Positions 1 to 8,333 are shown, counted from the first letter of the stretch. The stretch is DNA of 64,000 bases from Ralstonia wenshanensis (GCF_021173085.1 NZ_CP076413.1:806001-870000); one strand, 5' to 3'. Notes: a model not told the origin generated them from the sequence alone. Program-made: numbers and translations.

Positions 1-1099
1 GCATCGCAAAGGTGAGCGTGCCGCCCAAATCTGAACCACCCACGCGTCCCGTGAATTTTTCGTAGCGCCACGTCGAGCCTTGCCTGCGAAGTTCGCCGAT
101 CAGCCGGCCGCGGGTGTCGAACGGCGGCGTATCCGGCAGCACCACGCCGGTCAGCGGATACAACTGCGCCATGCTTGCGCCCGACAGGTGCAGGCGTAAG
201 TCGATGGCCGTCAGGCTGGCGGGGTTGGTGAGCGTGCCTGCCAGGTCAATGCGTGTCTTGCCTACCGTGACGTCGGCCTGCAGCGGGTAGGGCCGTTGTG
301 CATCCTGCAGGCGCAGCACGCCGCCGGCCTTGCCGCTGCCCTTGATGGTGGCGTTGTTGTAGGTGCCCTTGACCGTCCACGCGATGCCGTAAGGCTGCTG
401 CGGATCCGGCACCGTCGGCGTCTGTGCGGCGCTATCGGATGCTGCCGCGCCGGACGCCGTCGGCACCGTGGCGGGCTGGTCCGCATTCTGGATGGCTGTG
501 CCGTTGGCGGCGGTGTATAGCGTCTGGTTGTCGACGGTGTCGATCGTCGCTGTCAGGTGAATGCGCTTGATGTCATCGTCAAGGGCCAGCGAGCCTTTGC
601 TGAAGGCGATCTCGCGCAGGTCCAGTTTCCAGTCCGACGGCTTCTTGTTGTCGCCCTCGCTGCCCGCCAGATCGAAGGTCCAGTTGTTGCGGTTCTGCTT
701 GTCGCGCTCCAGCGCAATGGCGGGCGTGTCCAGCGTCACGCTCGGGATGACGATGCGGTGTGCCAGCAGCGGCAGGGCCTCCAGCACAAACGTGAGCTGA
801 TGGATGGTGGCCACGTGCGGCTGCTTCGCCCAGTCCGGATTGCCGACGGTGATGTCGTTGGCAATCAATCGCGGCCAGGGTACGTACGCGCGCCAGCCGG
901 ATTCGCCTTGGGGCTTCTTCCACGTGAGCATCAGGTCGCCGTTGATGGCGAAGGGGCGCCCGATGGCTTGCGAGACGCGATCATTCAGATACGGCTTGGC
1001 GCGGTTCCAGTCAAACGTCAGCACAAAGATGACCGCCGCTGCCACGATGACGACGGGTGTGATGACCAGTCCGAGGGCGAGTTTGCCGGATGTACGCAT
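1..1099 (-). CDS. AsmA family protein (N-terminal part, runs off the window)
   Basis: The minus strand is open from an ATG at 1099 to the window edge with no stop, so only about the first 366 residues are seen. The N-terminus has a short basic stretch, then one hydrophobic segment at about residues 8-28 (LGLVITPVVIVAAAVIFVL), the usual single anchor of AsmA proteins, followed by a polar, strand-rich region (FAINGDL, LDTPAIALERD). AsmA-like proteins are inner-membrane anchored and project into the periplasm; larger relatives help carry lipid to the outer membrane. The start is preceded by AAGAAG. It is divergent from tcdA, with about 80 bases between. A second, much larger AsmA-like gene lies at 50.5-54.2 kb. 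Family assignment is good; the role is unknown. Confidence 0.8.
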   Translation of the reverse strand, partial: MRTSGKLALGLVITPVVIVAAAVIFVLTFDWNRAKPYLNDRVSQAIGRPFAINGDLMLTWKKPQGESGWRAYVPWPRLIANDITVGNPDWAKQPHVATIHQLTFVLEALPLLAHRIVIPSVTLDTPAIALERDKQNRNNWTFDLAGSEGDNKKPSDWKLDLREIAFSKGSLALDDDIKRIHLTATIDTVDNQTLYTAANGTAIQNADQPATVPTASGAAASDSAAQTPTVPDPQQPYGIAWTVKGTYNNATIKGSGKAGGVLRLQDAQRPYPLQADVTVGKTRIDLAGTLTNPASLTAIDLRLHLSGASMAQLYPLTGVVLPDTPPFDTRGRLIGELRRQGSTWRYEKFTGRVGGSDLGGTLTFAM

Positions 1100-1180
1100 C
1101 GTCTTCTTGTTGGTATTGGCACAAAAATGCGACCGCGCACGTTGATATATAGTTCGGCGCAACCACGATTCCATTGTGTC

Positions 1181-2086
1181 ATGAGCCAAGTAGCAATCAG
1201 CGCGCCAGCGCACCCGCCTATCCTCGATGATGAATACGCGCGCCGGTTTGGCGGTGTTGCCCGGTTGTACGGGCCACAGGCGCTTGAGCGTTTTGCGGCG
1301 GCGCACGTGTGCGTGATCGGCATCGGCGGCGTGGGGTCGTGGGTGGCCGAGGCTGTGGCGCGCTGCGGTGTTGGCAAGTTCACCCTGATCGACCTCGATC
1401 ACATCGCTGTGTCGAACACCAACCGGCAGATTCACGCGCTGGGCGATGCGTATGGCATGGCCAAGGTCGACGCCATGGCCGAGCGCATCCTGCAGATCAA
1501 TCCGCGCGCCGAGATCAGCCGCATTGATGATTTCGTGACGGTCGAGAACGTCGAGGCATTGCTCGGCCATCCGTTCGATTACGTGATCGACGCCATCGAT
1601 GCGGTGAAGGTGAAGACGGCCATCATCGCGTTCTGCAAACGTACCGGCAAACGCGTCGTGACGTGCGGCGCGGCTGGCGGCCAACTGGACCCGACACGCA
1701 TTCGCGTGACGGACCTCTCTCGCACGATTCAAGACCCGCTGCTGGCCAAGGTGCGCGGCAATCTGCGTCGCCAGCACGGCTTTTCGAAGAACCCGAAGTC
1801 GCGCTTTGGTATCGACGCAGTCTTCTCGGATGAGCCGCTGCGCTACCCAGAACCTGAACAGCAGGCGTGCGCGGTGGAGTTGCCGGTCGAGTCGAGCCAC
1901 GCCGGCATCGACGATCTTGCAGCGGCTGGGGATATTGCCGTGGTCAATGCGCCGCCCGCTCCGCAGCCTGCGCAGCAGGGGCCGCAGGGCCTTGCGTGCG
2001 CGGGCTTTGGCTCGTCCGTATGCGTGACAGCGGTGTTCGGGATGGTGGCCGCGTCAACGGCGCTGCGCGCGATCGCCGGCGTATGA
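1181..2086 (+). CDS. tcdA: tRNA threonylcarbamoyladenosine dehydratase TcdA
   Basis: E1-like (ThiF/MoeB) enzyme of 301 residues that uses ATP to cyclise the t6A base at tRNA position 37 to ct6A. The nucleotide-binding motif GIGGVGSW is at residues 47-54 and the following DLDHIAVSNTNRQ at 71-83, both classical for this family. A hydrophobic C-terminal stretch (about 275-298, VCVTAVFGMVAAST) matches the tail of CsdL/TcdA proteins. The reading frame is open far upstream, but homology begins at the ATG at 1181, so that start was chosen. It ends 12 bases before the convergent thioredoxin-like gene. Confidence 0.93.
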   Translation: MSQVAISAPAHPPILDDEYARRFGGVARLYGPQALERFAAAHVCVIGIGGVGSWVAEAVARCGVGKFTLIDLDHIAVSNTNRQIHALGDAYGMAKVDAMAERILQINPRAEISRIDDFVTVENVEALLGHPFDYVIDAIDAVKVKTAIIAFCKRTGKRVVTCGAAGGQLDPTRIRVTDLSRTIQDPLLAKVRGNLRRQHGFSKNPKSRFGIDAVFSDEPLRYPEPEQQACAVELPVESSHAGIDDLAAAGDIAVVNAPPAPQPAQQGPQGLACAGFGSSVCVTAVFGMVAASTALRAIAGV

Positions 2087-2098
2087 CGGCCTGCTGCC

Positions 2099-2422
2099 TT
2101 AGCGTGGGATGACCTGATCGAGCTTCTCGCGGATGATGTCGGCATACACGCCCGACCATCCGTCTCGCGGCTGGCTGTTGGCAAAGACCACAAAACCGGG
2201 CATGACCGATACGCCGTATCGATCGGCGGTGTGCTGGTTTTCGTCGAAATCCATGGTGACGAATGTGGCGCGTCCGGCGTAGCTTGATTCCATCTGTTCG
2301 AGGCTGGCCACGGCGCACTGGCTCGGGTGGCTCCACTCCGCGGCAAAGCACACCACCACCGGGTTGCGTTGCGAGGCGTCGATCACATCGGATTGAAACG
2401 AAGCATCGTTGACGATCTTCAT
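2099..2422 (-). CDS. Thioredoxin-fold protein lacking the CXXC cysteines
   Basis: A 107-residue cytoplasmic protein with the thioredoxin layout: a strand (NPVVVCFAAEW), the active-site turn, a helix, a strand (ATFVTMDFDEN), and the cis-proline region (GVSVMPGFVVF). Where active thioredoxins have WCGPC this one has WSHPS, so both redox cysteines are serine; a separate Cys lies two residues later. It is therefore unlikely to be a dithiol reductase and may act as a binding or chaperone-like module. The ATG at 2422 (MKIVNDASF) was chosen because the upstream extension has no family similarity. It is the last gene of a minus-strand series of redox proteins (hemerythrin, DsbA-like, CnoX). Confidence 0.82.
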   Translation of the reverse strand: MKIVNDASFQSDVIDASQRNPVVVCFAAEWSHPSQCAVASLEQMESSYAGRATFVTMDFDENQHTADRYGVSVMPGFVVFANSQPRDGWSGVYADIIREKLDQVIPR

Positions 2423-2519
2423 GGGCGCTCCCAGGGTGGAGTGGACGCCCGCGCAACGAAGGCCAGCGGGCAGGGCCACTTTGACTCTAGGCAGCAGACC
2501 GCCGGTCGACAACCCGCGT

Positions 2520-2936
2520 TCAGTCGACGTGCTCGATATTGCGCACGGTGTTGCCCACTTGCGCCAGGTACGTCGTCATCATGCGGTCCATCACGTCGAC
2601 ATGCTGGGCAAACCAGGCGGGCAATTCCGCCACAAGGCGTCGGCCCAAGTCCATCTCGCCCGCAGCGGCGCGCTTGCGCACTTCGCGGCACAGCGCCAGC
2701 ACGTTGTCGTGTTCACCGCGGTGGCAGTGGCGCGGGGGGAAGTCCGCGGCGTCCATCCACGCGTTTTCTTCACCGAAATGGTGCTCGGTATGGTCGATGA
2801 AAGCGTCGAGCGCAGGAATGAACTCGGCGTCCGAAGCATCGGCAATGGCATTGAGCAGGGCGCAGAATTCGGCGTGGTTGGCGTCGGTGGCGGCGTCTCC
2901 GAGTTGGAGCGCCTCAGACCATTCGATCACGGGCAT
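2520..2936 (-). CDS. Bacteriohemerythrin
   Basis: A 138-residue single-domain hemerythrin that should bind O2 at a non-haem di-iron centre. The expected ligands can be placed: H21 in DANH, H53 and E57 in HHFGEE, H72 and H76 in HRGEH, and H112 with D117 in HVDVMD. The protein has no signal peptide and no fused kinase or cyclase domain. Bacterial relatives store or deliver oxygen or protect iron enzymes from oxidants and nitric oxide; which applies here cannot be told from sequence. It is flanked on the same strand by thioredoxin-fold genes, which suggests a redox or stress setting. Confidence 0.93.
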   Translation of the reverse strand: MPVIEWSEALQLGDAATDANHAEFCALLNAIADASDAEFIPALDAFIDHTEHHFGEENAWMDAADFPPRHCHRGEHDNVLALCREVRKRAAAGEMDLGRRLVAELPAWFAQHVDVMDRMMTTYLAQVGNTVRNIEHVD

Positions 2937-3017
2937 GGCAGGCTGAAGAATTGGATGGGCGAGGCGGTCAGCTTAAGCGACGGCCACCTCGCCACAGTTT
3001 GACGTCGGGCAAACGTG

Positions 3018-3683
3018 TTAGCCGGCGTCCGGTGCGGGATGCTGCTGCAGCACTTCTACCGCCCGTGTGTACAGCGCCACCGATGGCGCATAGCCACGCC
3101 CGATCTGGTACAGCGTGCCGCCTTGCTCGGCCAGCAGGCTGGGAAACCCGGTGATGCCCCAGCGGCGCGACAGGCGGAAGTCTTCGCGCGTTTCGTCGCG
3201 TAGCGCGTCCGTGTCGAATACGGCATCGAAGTGTTCCGCCTCCACGCCATTGGTGAGCGCAACGTCGCGCAGCACATCGGCTTGTGTGGTGTCGCGGCCT
3301 TGGGCGTAGAAGGCGTGCTGGATGGCATGGAAGACGGTAAGCACGCGTTCGTCGTCCTCGGCCCAGTGCTCGCGCGCCATGACGACGGCGCGGCAGGCGG
3401 GTTCGGTGTCGTAGACGAAGTCGTCGCGGCGCATGGCCACTTCGGGCGACTGGTCGAACGGCATGCCGCTGCGTTCGGCCACGGCATGCCAGTGGTGGAG
3501 GATTTCTTCGCGCTTGTCTGCGGCCATCGGCTCCCGCTGGCCGGGGCGCAGGCCGCCGGTGATGAGCGTAACTGGAACCGGCGCGCCAAGGGTGTCGGCC
3601 AGCCGCTTGCGCAGGTCAGCCAACTGCGGGCCGAAGCCGTAGCACCAAGAACACATTGGATCGGCTACGTAGATCAGTCGCAT
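3018..3683 (-). CDS. DsbA family protein (cytoplasmic, FrnE-like)
   Basis: A 221-residue thioredoxin-superfamily protein with the active-site motif CSWC at residues 11-14 (DPMCSWCYGFGP) and the helical insertion typical of DsbA-like enzymes. There is no signal peptide, so it should act in the cytoplasm as a thiol-disulfide oxidoreductase or isomerase, like FrnE-type proteins, and not as a periplasmic DsbA. The cis-proline region (GITGFPSLL) is present. Its start lies 9 bases after the stop of cnoX, suggesting co-transcription of the two genes. Confidence 0.9.
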   Translation of the reverse strand: MRLIYVADPMCSWCYGFGPQLADLRKRLADTLGAPVPVTLITGGLRPGQREPMAADKREEILHHWHAVAERSGMPFDQSPEVAMRRDDFVYDTEPACRAVVMAREHWAEDDERVLTVFHAIQHAFYAQGRDTTQADVLRDVALTNGVEAEHFDAVFDTDALRDETREDFRLSRRWGITGFPSLLAEQGGTLYQIGRGYAPSVALYTRAVEVLQQHPAPDAG

Positions 3684-3692
3684 GGCGGCTCC

Positions 3693-4538
3693 TCAGTTCA
3701 GTTTGGACGCAAGCTGCCGGCGCCAGTGCGAAACCGCCTGCGGCGCGTCGCGCATCATGTCAAATACCGAGACCATCGTCTTGCGAGCGACGTCGTCACG
3801 GAATGTGCGATCCCGCTCGACGATGGAGAGCAATTGCTCCAGGGCCGCCTCGTAATCCTGGCCGGCGATGTACTGCTGCGCCAGATCAAGCCGCGCCTGC
3901 AGATTGCCGGGCTCCGCTTCCACGACCGTGCGCAGGGCGCCGGCATCGGGCAGTGTATCGGCCCGTTCAGTGGCCTTCAGCCGTGTTTCCAGCGGGGCAT
4001 AGCGCTCGTCCTGCGGCGCCTTGGGGGAGAGCAATGCGAATTCGCCCTGCGCGGCATGCGCGTCGCCGCTATCCAGTAAGAGGTTCACCAGTTCAAAGCG
4101 GGCAGCATCGAAGCCGGGGTCGAATGCCAGCGCATTCTGGAACGCTTCGCGCGCATGGGCGGTTTCGCCGGCTTGGCTTGCGGCCAGCCCTTCGCGATAC
4201 GCGATTTCTGCAGGCTGCGGAATCACCCGGTCCAGGAAGGCGCGCAATTGCGTTTCAGGCAAGACGCCAACGAACTGGTCGACCGGCTTGCCATTCACGA
4301 ACGCCACCACGTACGGGATGCTGCGCACGTGGAACTGGGCGGAAAGCTCCGGGTTTTCGTCCGAGTTGATCTTGGCGAGCTTCCATTTGCCGGCGTACTC
4401 GGCCTCCAGCTTCTCCAGCATCGGACCCAATGTGCGGCACGGACCGCACCATGGCGCCCAAAAATCAACCAGCACCGGGACCTGGCGAGAGGTTTCGATC
4501 ACTTCTTGCGCGAAATTCTGCGAGGTGATGTCGCTCAT
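3693..4538 (-). CDS. cnoX: Chaperedoxin CnoX/YbbN: thioredoxin domain with TPR tail
   Basis: A 281-residue protein with an N-terminal thioredoxin domain containing WCGPC (CGPC at residues 31-34) and a C-terminal helical tetratricopeptide-type region (about 120-281). This is the architecture of CnoX, which protects clients from chlorine stress and hands them to GroEL or DnaK. Unlike the E. coli protein, both active-site cysteines are present, as in the Caulobacter type, so it may also be redox active. The ATG at 4538 has a good AGGAG site upstream; a small perfect hairpin (CGCCGGC-ACACAC-GCCGGCG, 4566-4585) lies in the leader. It heads the redox run ending at 2099. Confidence 0.92.
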   Translation of the reverse strand: MSDITSQNFAQEVIETSRQVPVLVDFWAPWCGPCRTLGPMLEKLEAEYAGKWKLAKINSDENPELSAQFHVRSIPYVVAFVNGKPVDQFVGVLPETQLRAFLDRVIPQPAEIAYREGLAASQAGETAHAREAFQNALAFDPGFDAARFELVNLLLDSGDAHAAQGEFALLSPKAPQDERYAPLETRLKATERADTLPDAGALRTVVEAEPGNLQARLDLAQQYIAGQDYEAALEQLLSIVERDRTFRDDVARKTMVSVFDMMRDAPQAVSHWRRQLASKLN

Positions 4539-4690
4539 CGTCGGGATTCTCCTGAGGGGCGGTGGCGCCGGCACACACGCCGGCGAGAGGTATCGTGCAT
4601 TTTACTTGGGGGTGGAGCGGACCGTTTCCAGGAAGTCTGCCCGCCGTTTGTTCGCCGCAATAACGTATGTCAGGACAACGGTTGAAAATA

Positions 4691-4702
4691 GAACGATCGT
4701 TC
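4691..4702. promoter_or_regulatory. Candidate palindromic operator before the acyl-CoA ligase
   Basis: A perfect 12-base palindrome, GAACGATCGTTC, sits 46 bases before the ATG of the acyl-CoA ligase. Short perfect dyads of this kind are typical sites of TetR-family regulators, several of which control fatty-acid degradation. No regulator gene lies beside it. The palindrome is directly visible; its role is inferred. Confidence 0.45.
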
Positions 4703-4748
4703 GGATACCATCCGGTAAAAACAACACACAGATTTACGGAGACATGGC

Positions 4749-6455
4749 ATGACACGACCGCACTTCCAGTTCTGGCCCCGACGTTTGCCGCACAACATCA
4801 GCTCGCCGCAAACGAGCCTTTGGTACAACCTGGAAGTGTCTGCCCGACGCTATCCGGACAAAGACGCGATCATCTTCTACGGTCGCCACACCACCTTCCG
4901 TGAGCTGCATGACGATGCAGTCGCCGTGGCGGGGTGGTTGCAGCAGGTGGCGGGGGTGCAGAAGGGCGACCGCGTGTTGCTGTACATGCAGAACTGTCCG
5001 CAATTCATGGCCGCGTATTACGGCATCCTGCGCGCCGACGCGGTGGTCGTGCCGGTCAACCCGATGAACCGGCCAGAAGAATTCAAGCATTACATCACCG
5101 ATGCGGGCGCCGCCACGGTCATCTGCAGTGCAGATCTGGCCGTCAACGTGACCACCGCCAACGCCGATCTGCCGGAAGCGCAACGCACCAGGCACCTGCT
5201 GGTCACGTCGTACGCCGATGCACTGCCGGCCCAATACGAGTTTCCCGAGGACGCGCCGCCTGCGTGGATCACCGCGCAGCATCCGGCGCAGCCTGGCGCC
5301 GTTGCATGGAACGACGCACTCGCGCAGCGCCTCGTGCCGGGCCCGCACACCGCCGGGCCGGACGACCTGGCTGTGATGCCGTACACGTCGGGCACCACGG
5401 GTTTCCCGAAGGGTTGCATGCACCCGCACCGCACGGTGATGCACAACATCGTCGGTGGCTCGATGTGGTCGAACGGAACGAAGGAGGGCGTGAGCCTATC
5501 GATCATCCCGTTGTTCCATGTGACCGGCATGCAGTACGGCATGAATGCGCCGATCTACATGGGCTCCACGGTCGTGATGCTGCCGCGCTGGGACCGCGAG
5601 GTGGCGGGGCGGCTGATCTCGCGCTACAAGATCACGCATTGGACGAACATCCCGACCATGGTGATCGACTTCCTGGCAAGCCCGCAGCTGGCGGAGTTCG
5701 ACCTGTCGAGCCTGGCGTACATCGGCGGCGGCGGCGCGGCGATGCCGCAAGCCGTGGCCGAGCGCCTGCTGAAGGATTTCAACCTCGCGTACCAGGAAGG
5801 CTACGGCCTGTCGGAAACCATCGCGCCCACGCACAGCAACCCGGCCGATCGCGCCAAGCAGCAATGCCTGGGCATTCCCGTGTTCAACACCGACGCTCGC
5901 ATCGTCGACCCGCAGACGCTGCAAGAACTGCCGATCGGCGAGGTGGGTGAAATCATCGTCAGCGGCCCGCAGGTCTTCCTGGGTTACTGGGGCAAGCCGC
6001 AGGCCAGCGCAGAAGTCTTCATCGAGTTCGAAGGCAAGCGCTTCTTCCGCACGGGCGACCTGGGCAGGATGGACGAAGACGGCTACTTCTTCCTGACCGA
6101 CCGTCTGAAACGCATGATCAACGCGTCAGGCTTCAAGGTCTGGCCGGCCGAGGTGGAGAGCCTGCTGTACAAGCACCCCGACGTGCAGGAGGCCTGCATC
6201 ATCGGCACGCGCGACGCGTATCGCGGCGAGTCGGTCAAGGCGGTGGTGGTGCTCAAGGCCCACGCCAAGGGCAAGACCACTGAAGACGACATCATCAACT
6301 GGGCGCGCGACAACATGGCCGCCTACAAGTACCCGCGCGTGGTGGAGTTTGTGGATGCGCTGCCCAAGTCCGGCACGGGCAAGGTGATGTGGCGCACGCT
6401 GCAGGAGCAGGAAAACGCAAGGAATGAGGCGGCCGAGAAACCGGCGGCGGCATAA
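4749..6455 (+). CDS. Long-chain fatty acid-CoA ligase (AMP-forming)
   Basis: A 568-residue member of the ANL adenylating family that activates a carboxylate with ATP and loads it on CoA. The phosphate-binding loop YTSGTTGFPKGC is at about residue 212, YGLSET at about 352, the hinge region RTGDLGRMDEDGYFF at about 434, and the C-terminal lysine loop PKSGTGKVMW near the end. Its similarity to medium/long-chain acyl-CoA ligases is clear, but the exact substrate cannot be read off. A GGAG site stands 7 bases before the ATG at 4749. It is monocistronic, with a palindrome at 4691 upstream and a hairpin terminator directly after. Confidence 0.9.
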   Translation: MTRPHFQFWPRRLPHNISSPQTSLWYNLEVSARRYPDKDAIIFYGRHTTFRELHDDAVAVAGWLQQVAGVQKGDRVLLYMQNCPQFMAAYYGILRADAVVVPVNPMNRPEEFKHYITDAGAATVICSADLAVNVTTANADLPEAQRTRHLLVTSYADALPAQYEFPEDAPPAWITAQHPAQPGAVAWNDALAQRLVPGPHTAGPDDLAVMPYTSGTTGFPKGCMHPHRTVMHNIVGGSMWSNGTKEGVSLSIIPLFHVTGMQYGMNAPIYMGSTVVMLPRWDREVAGRLISRYKITHWTNIPTMVIDFLASPQLAEFDLSSLAYIGGGGAAMPQAVAERLLKDFNLAYQEGYGLSETIAPTHSNPADRAKQQCLGIPVFNTDARIVDPQTLQELPIGEVGEIIVSGPQVFLGYWGKPQASAEVFIEFEGKRFFRTGDLGRMDEDGYFFLTDRLKRMINASGFKVWPAEVESLLYKHPDVQEACIIGTRDAYRGESVKAVVVLKAHAKGKTTEDDIINWARDNMAAYKYPRVVEFVDALPKSGTGKVMWRTLQEQENARNEAAEKPAAA

Positions 6456-6461
6456 ACAGAA

Positions 6462-6484
6462 AGGGGCCTCAGAGGCCCCTTTTT
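6462..6484 (+). terminator. Intrinsic terminator of the acyl-CoA ligase gene
   Basis: AGGGGCCTC and GAGGCCCCT form a perfect stem followed by TTTTT, seven bases after the stop codon. On the minus strand the tail is only TTTC, so it mainly serves the plus-strand gene. Confidence 0.9.
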
Positions 6485-7278
6485 CAATGTCCGCGCGCCT
6501 TGAACAGGAGCGCGCCGATGCCGTGGAAGCCCCGCTGACGCGCATGCCGCATCGGCGTGACGCCCCCGCGGTCGGCCAGGTTCGGGTCGGCGCCCCCGTC
6601 GAGCAGGAGTTGCACGGTCTTCTCGTATTTGTCGCTGCCATCGCCCAGGGCCACGGCTTCGATCAGCGCGGTCAGCCCCAGGTTGTTGGTGGCATCGGGC
6701 GGTACGCCCGCCTTCACGAGTTCGCTGACCACTTCCACGTAGCCACGGCGTGCAGCCGGGATGAGCGCAGTGTCGCCGTCAGCGTTGGTGGCGCGCAGGT
6801 TGGCACCGTGCGACAGGGCCAGGCGCACCGTTTCCGCATCGCCCTGGATTGCAGCGAGCAGGAAGGCGCTGTTCTGCGTGTTGTCCTGCAGGTTGACGTC
6901 GGCGCCGGCCTGGATGAGCAAGCGTGCCGCCGCACCCATGTGCGCCATGACGGCGGCGATGAGCGCGGTGCGACCGTCGGCATCACGCGCCTTGAGGCTG
7001 GCGCCCTCGGCCAGCAACGACTGGATGGCCATCGTGTTTCCGGCCTGCGCGGCCAGGATCAGGTCGCGGTCACGCGTGGCCGGGTCGCTGCGGCGGACGG
7101 GGCGGGCGTCGGGCGCATGTGCCGCGCCGGGTGCCACTTTGGCGCTGGCGTTGGCTGCAACATGCACGATCGGCAGATGCTGCTCCTGCCACGCGTTCGC
7201 CATGTCGCCCACGGCCAGTGCCATCCCCAGCATGACGCCGATGAGCTGGTTGATCGCGGGGTGCGGAGCGATGAGCAT
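6484..7278 (-). CDS. Ankyrin repeat protein, probably exported
   Basis: A 264-residue protein whose C-terminal two thirds are ankyrin repeats: successive units carry DGRTALIAAV, AGADVNLQDN, DGDTALIPAARRGY, LTALIEAVALG and GGADPNLAD, which fit the usual DGxTPLHxA pattern. The first 40 residues from ATG 7278 hold a hydrophobic stretch (LIGVMLGMALAVG) that could be a signal peptide, followed by a linker rich in Ala and Pro. Ankyrin units bind other proteins; the partner is unknown. The frame is open further upstream, but a longer start would overlap chaC, so 7278 was preferred. It lies 11 bases after chaC and is likely co-transcribed with it. Confidence 0.8.
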   Translation of the reverse strand: MLIAPHPAINQLIGVMLGMALAVGDMANAWQEQHLPIVHVAANASAKVAPGAAHAPDARPVRRSDPATRDRDLILAAQAGNTMAIQSLLAEGASLKARDADGRTALIAAVMAHMGAAARLLIQAGADVNLQDNTQNSAFLLAAIQGDAETVRLALSHGANLRATNADGDTALIPAARRGYVEVVSELVKAGVPPDATNNLGLTALIEAVALGDGSDKYEKTVQLLLDGGADPNLADRGGVTPMRHARQRGFHGIGALLFKARGH

Positions 7279-7289
7279 GGCGGGCGGGT

Positions 7290-8057
7290 TCAGGCGCTGA
7301 GGTAGGGATCGGGCAGCGGCGCGGTGTCGGTTACGTCCATTGCGTCGGTTGCGTCGGTTGCGTCGGTTGTTGCGGAGGGGGCGTTTGCTGCGTCGGTCTC
7401 CTGCAGGCGCGACCACAGGCGGTCCAGATACGGATCGTGCAGCCCATTGCTGGCCAGGCCGATCAGCGTGCGCTGCAGGTATTCGCGTGCCGGGCCGTAC
7501 AGCCCGACCGCCTCGCGCAGGCAGCCGACCACGCGCTCGTCGGGCAGGCGGCCGGCATAGGCCTCGTGCGCGCGGTTCATGACAAACGCCAGCGCCAGGA
7601 CGCGTTGGCCATTGATTTCGGTGGGCAGCCAGCGGGGGAGGTACGCGCCGGTCAGCATTTCGCGGCGCCAGAGCACCCGGAATTCATGCTCGGCATGCTC
7701 GCGCGGAACGCGGAAGGCCACGCCACGGCAGCTGCCGCCACGGTCCAGGCCGAGTACGAGCCCGGGGTTATCCCAGGTACCGCGGTTGATGCGGGAATAA
7801 AGATAGAAGCCGCGGTGATAGCCGTGCACCGTGGCGCGGGCGGCCTCGGTGTGGAAGATCATCGGGTTCCAGATGAGCGAGCCGTAGCCGAACACCCAGG
7901 CGTCCTGGCATTCGCCGTGCGCAGCCGACAACCGCGCGAGCGTCGATGCAAGCGACGCTTCCAGCGCAGTCTCGGTCAGCAACGACGACGCGACGGGCGA
8001 ATCACCCAGGGCGGCGCGCAACCGGTTCTGTTCGAGATCCTCTCGGGTGACGGCCAT
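7290..8057 (-). CDS. chaC: ChaC-type gamma-glutamylcyclotransferase
   Basis: A 255-residue protein of the ChaC/GCG family, which cleaves glutathione to 5-oxoproline and Cys-Gly in the cytoplasm. The substrate loop FGYGSLIWNP is at residues 56-65 and the rest of the fold (GYHRGFYLYS, GTWDNPGLVLGL, CRGVAFRV) is intact. The start at 8057 (MAVTRED) was chosen over one six codons upstream. The C-terminal tail carries a low-complexity Thr-Asp-Ala run encoded by a 9-base tandem repeat (7341-7367), beyond the conserved fold. Confidence 0.9.
   Translation of the reverse strand: MAVTREDLEQNRLRAALGDSPVASSLLTETALEASLASTLARLSAAHGECQDAWVFGYGSLIWNPMIFHTEAARATVHGYHRGFYLYSRINRGTWDNPGLVLGLDRGGSCRGVAFRVPREHAEHEFRVLWRREMLTGAYLPRWLPTEINGQRVLALAFVMNRAHEAYAGRLPDERVVGCLREAVGLYGPAREYLQRTLIGLASNGLHDPYLDRLWSRLQETDAANAPSATTDATDATDAMDVTDTAPLPDPYLSA
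7341..7367. repeat. Three tandem 9-base repeats inside chaC
   Basis: TGCGTCGGT occurs three times in a row with no mismatch, with degenerate copies on both sides. In the chaC frame it encodes a Thr-Asp-Ala repeat in the tail. It stays in frame whatever the copy number, so it could vary in length without breaking the gene. Confidence 0.85.
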
Positions 8058-8193
8058 GTCGCAAGCATAGAGCAATCGTTACGAGTGGTCACGCGGACGG
8101 ACGGCCGATGGCCCGGAAACGGGGCGTTGCGAGGCTCGGGGGGCGTGTGACTATGGCGCGGCCGCAACGGTGGAGCATGCGCTGCCGGAAAAC

Positions 8194-8269
8194 TGGAGGC
8201 GGGGGAACGGAATTGAACCGTCTTATACGGCTTTGCAAGCCGCAGCATTGACCACTCTGCCACCCCGCC
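8194..8269 (-). tRNA. tRNA-Cys (GCA)
   Basis: On the minus strand the 5' arm GGCGGGG (8269-8263) pairs with CCCCGCC (8204-8198), the anticodon stem GCGGC/GCCGT encloses the loop TTGCAAA with anticodon GCA, and the T arm GGTTCAATTCC is normal. The CCA end is encoded (8196-8194). It is a single tRNA gene between the FKBP isomerase and chaC, on the same strand as both. Confidence 0.97.
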
Positions 8270-8279
8270 GGGGGAGGCA

Positions 8280-8311
8280 GCTTGCGATGCGCCGTGTGAC
8301 GCATCGCAAGC
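8280..8311. other. Perfect 12-base inverted repeat before tRNA-Cys
   Basis: GCTTGCGATGCG (8280-8291) and CGCATCGCAAGC (8300-8311) are perfect complements around an 8-base loop. It sits between the stop of the FKBP gene and the 5' end of tRNA-Cys, with no T tract in either direction. It could end FKBP transcripts, mark a processing site for the tRNA precursor, or be a protein site. Confidence 0.6.
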
Positions 8312-8333
8312 CGGGGCGGATTCTAGCGCAGGA

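Noticed and set aside
7341-7367. Short CRISPR-like array
   Set aside because: The units are contiguous 9-base copies with no spacers and lie inside a coding frame.
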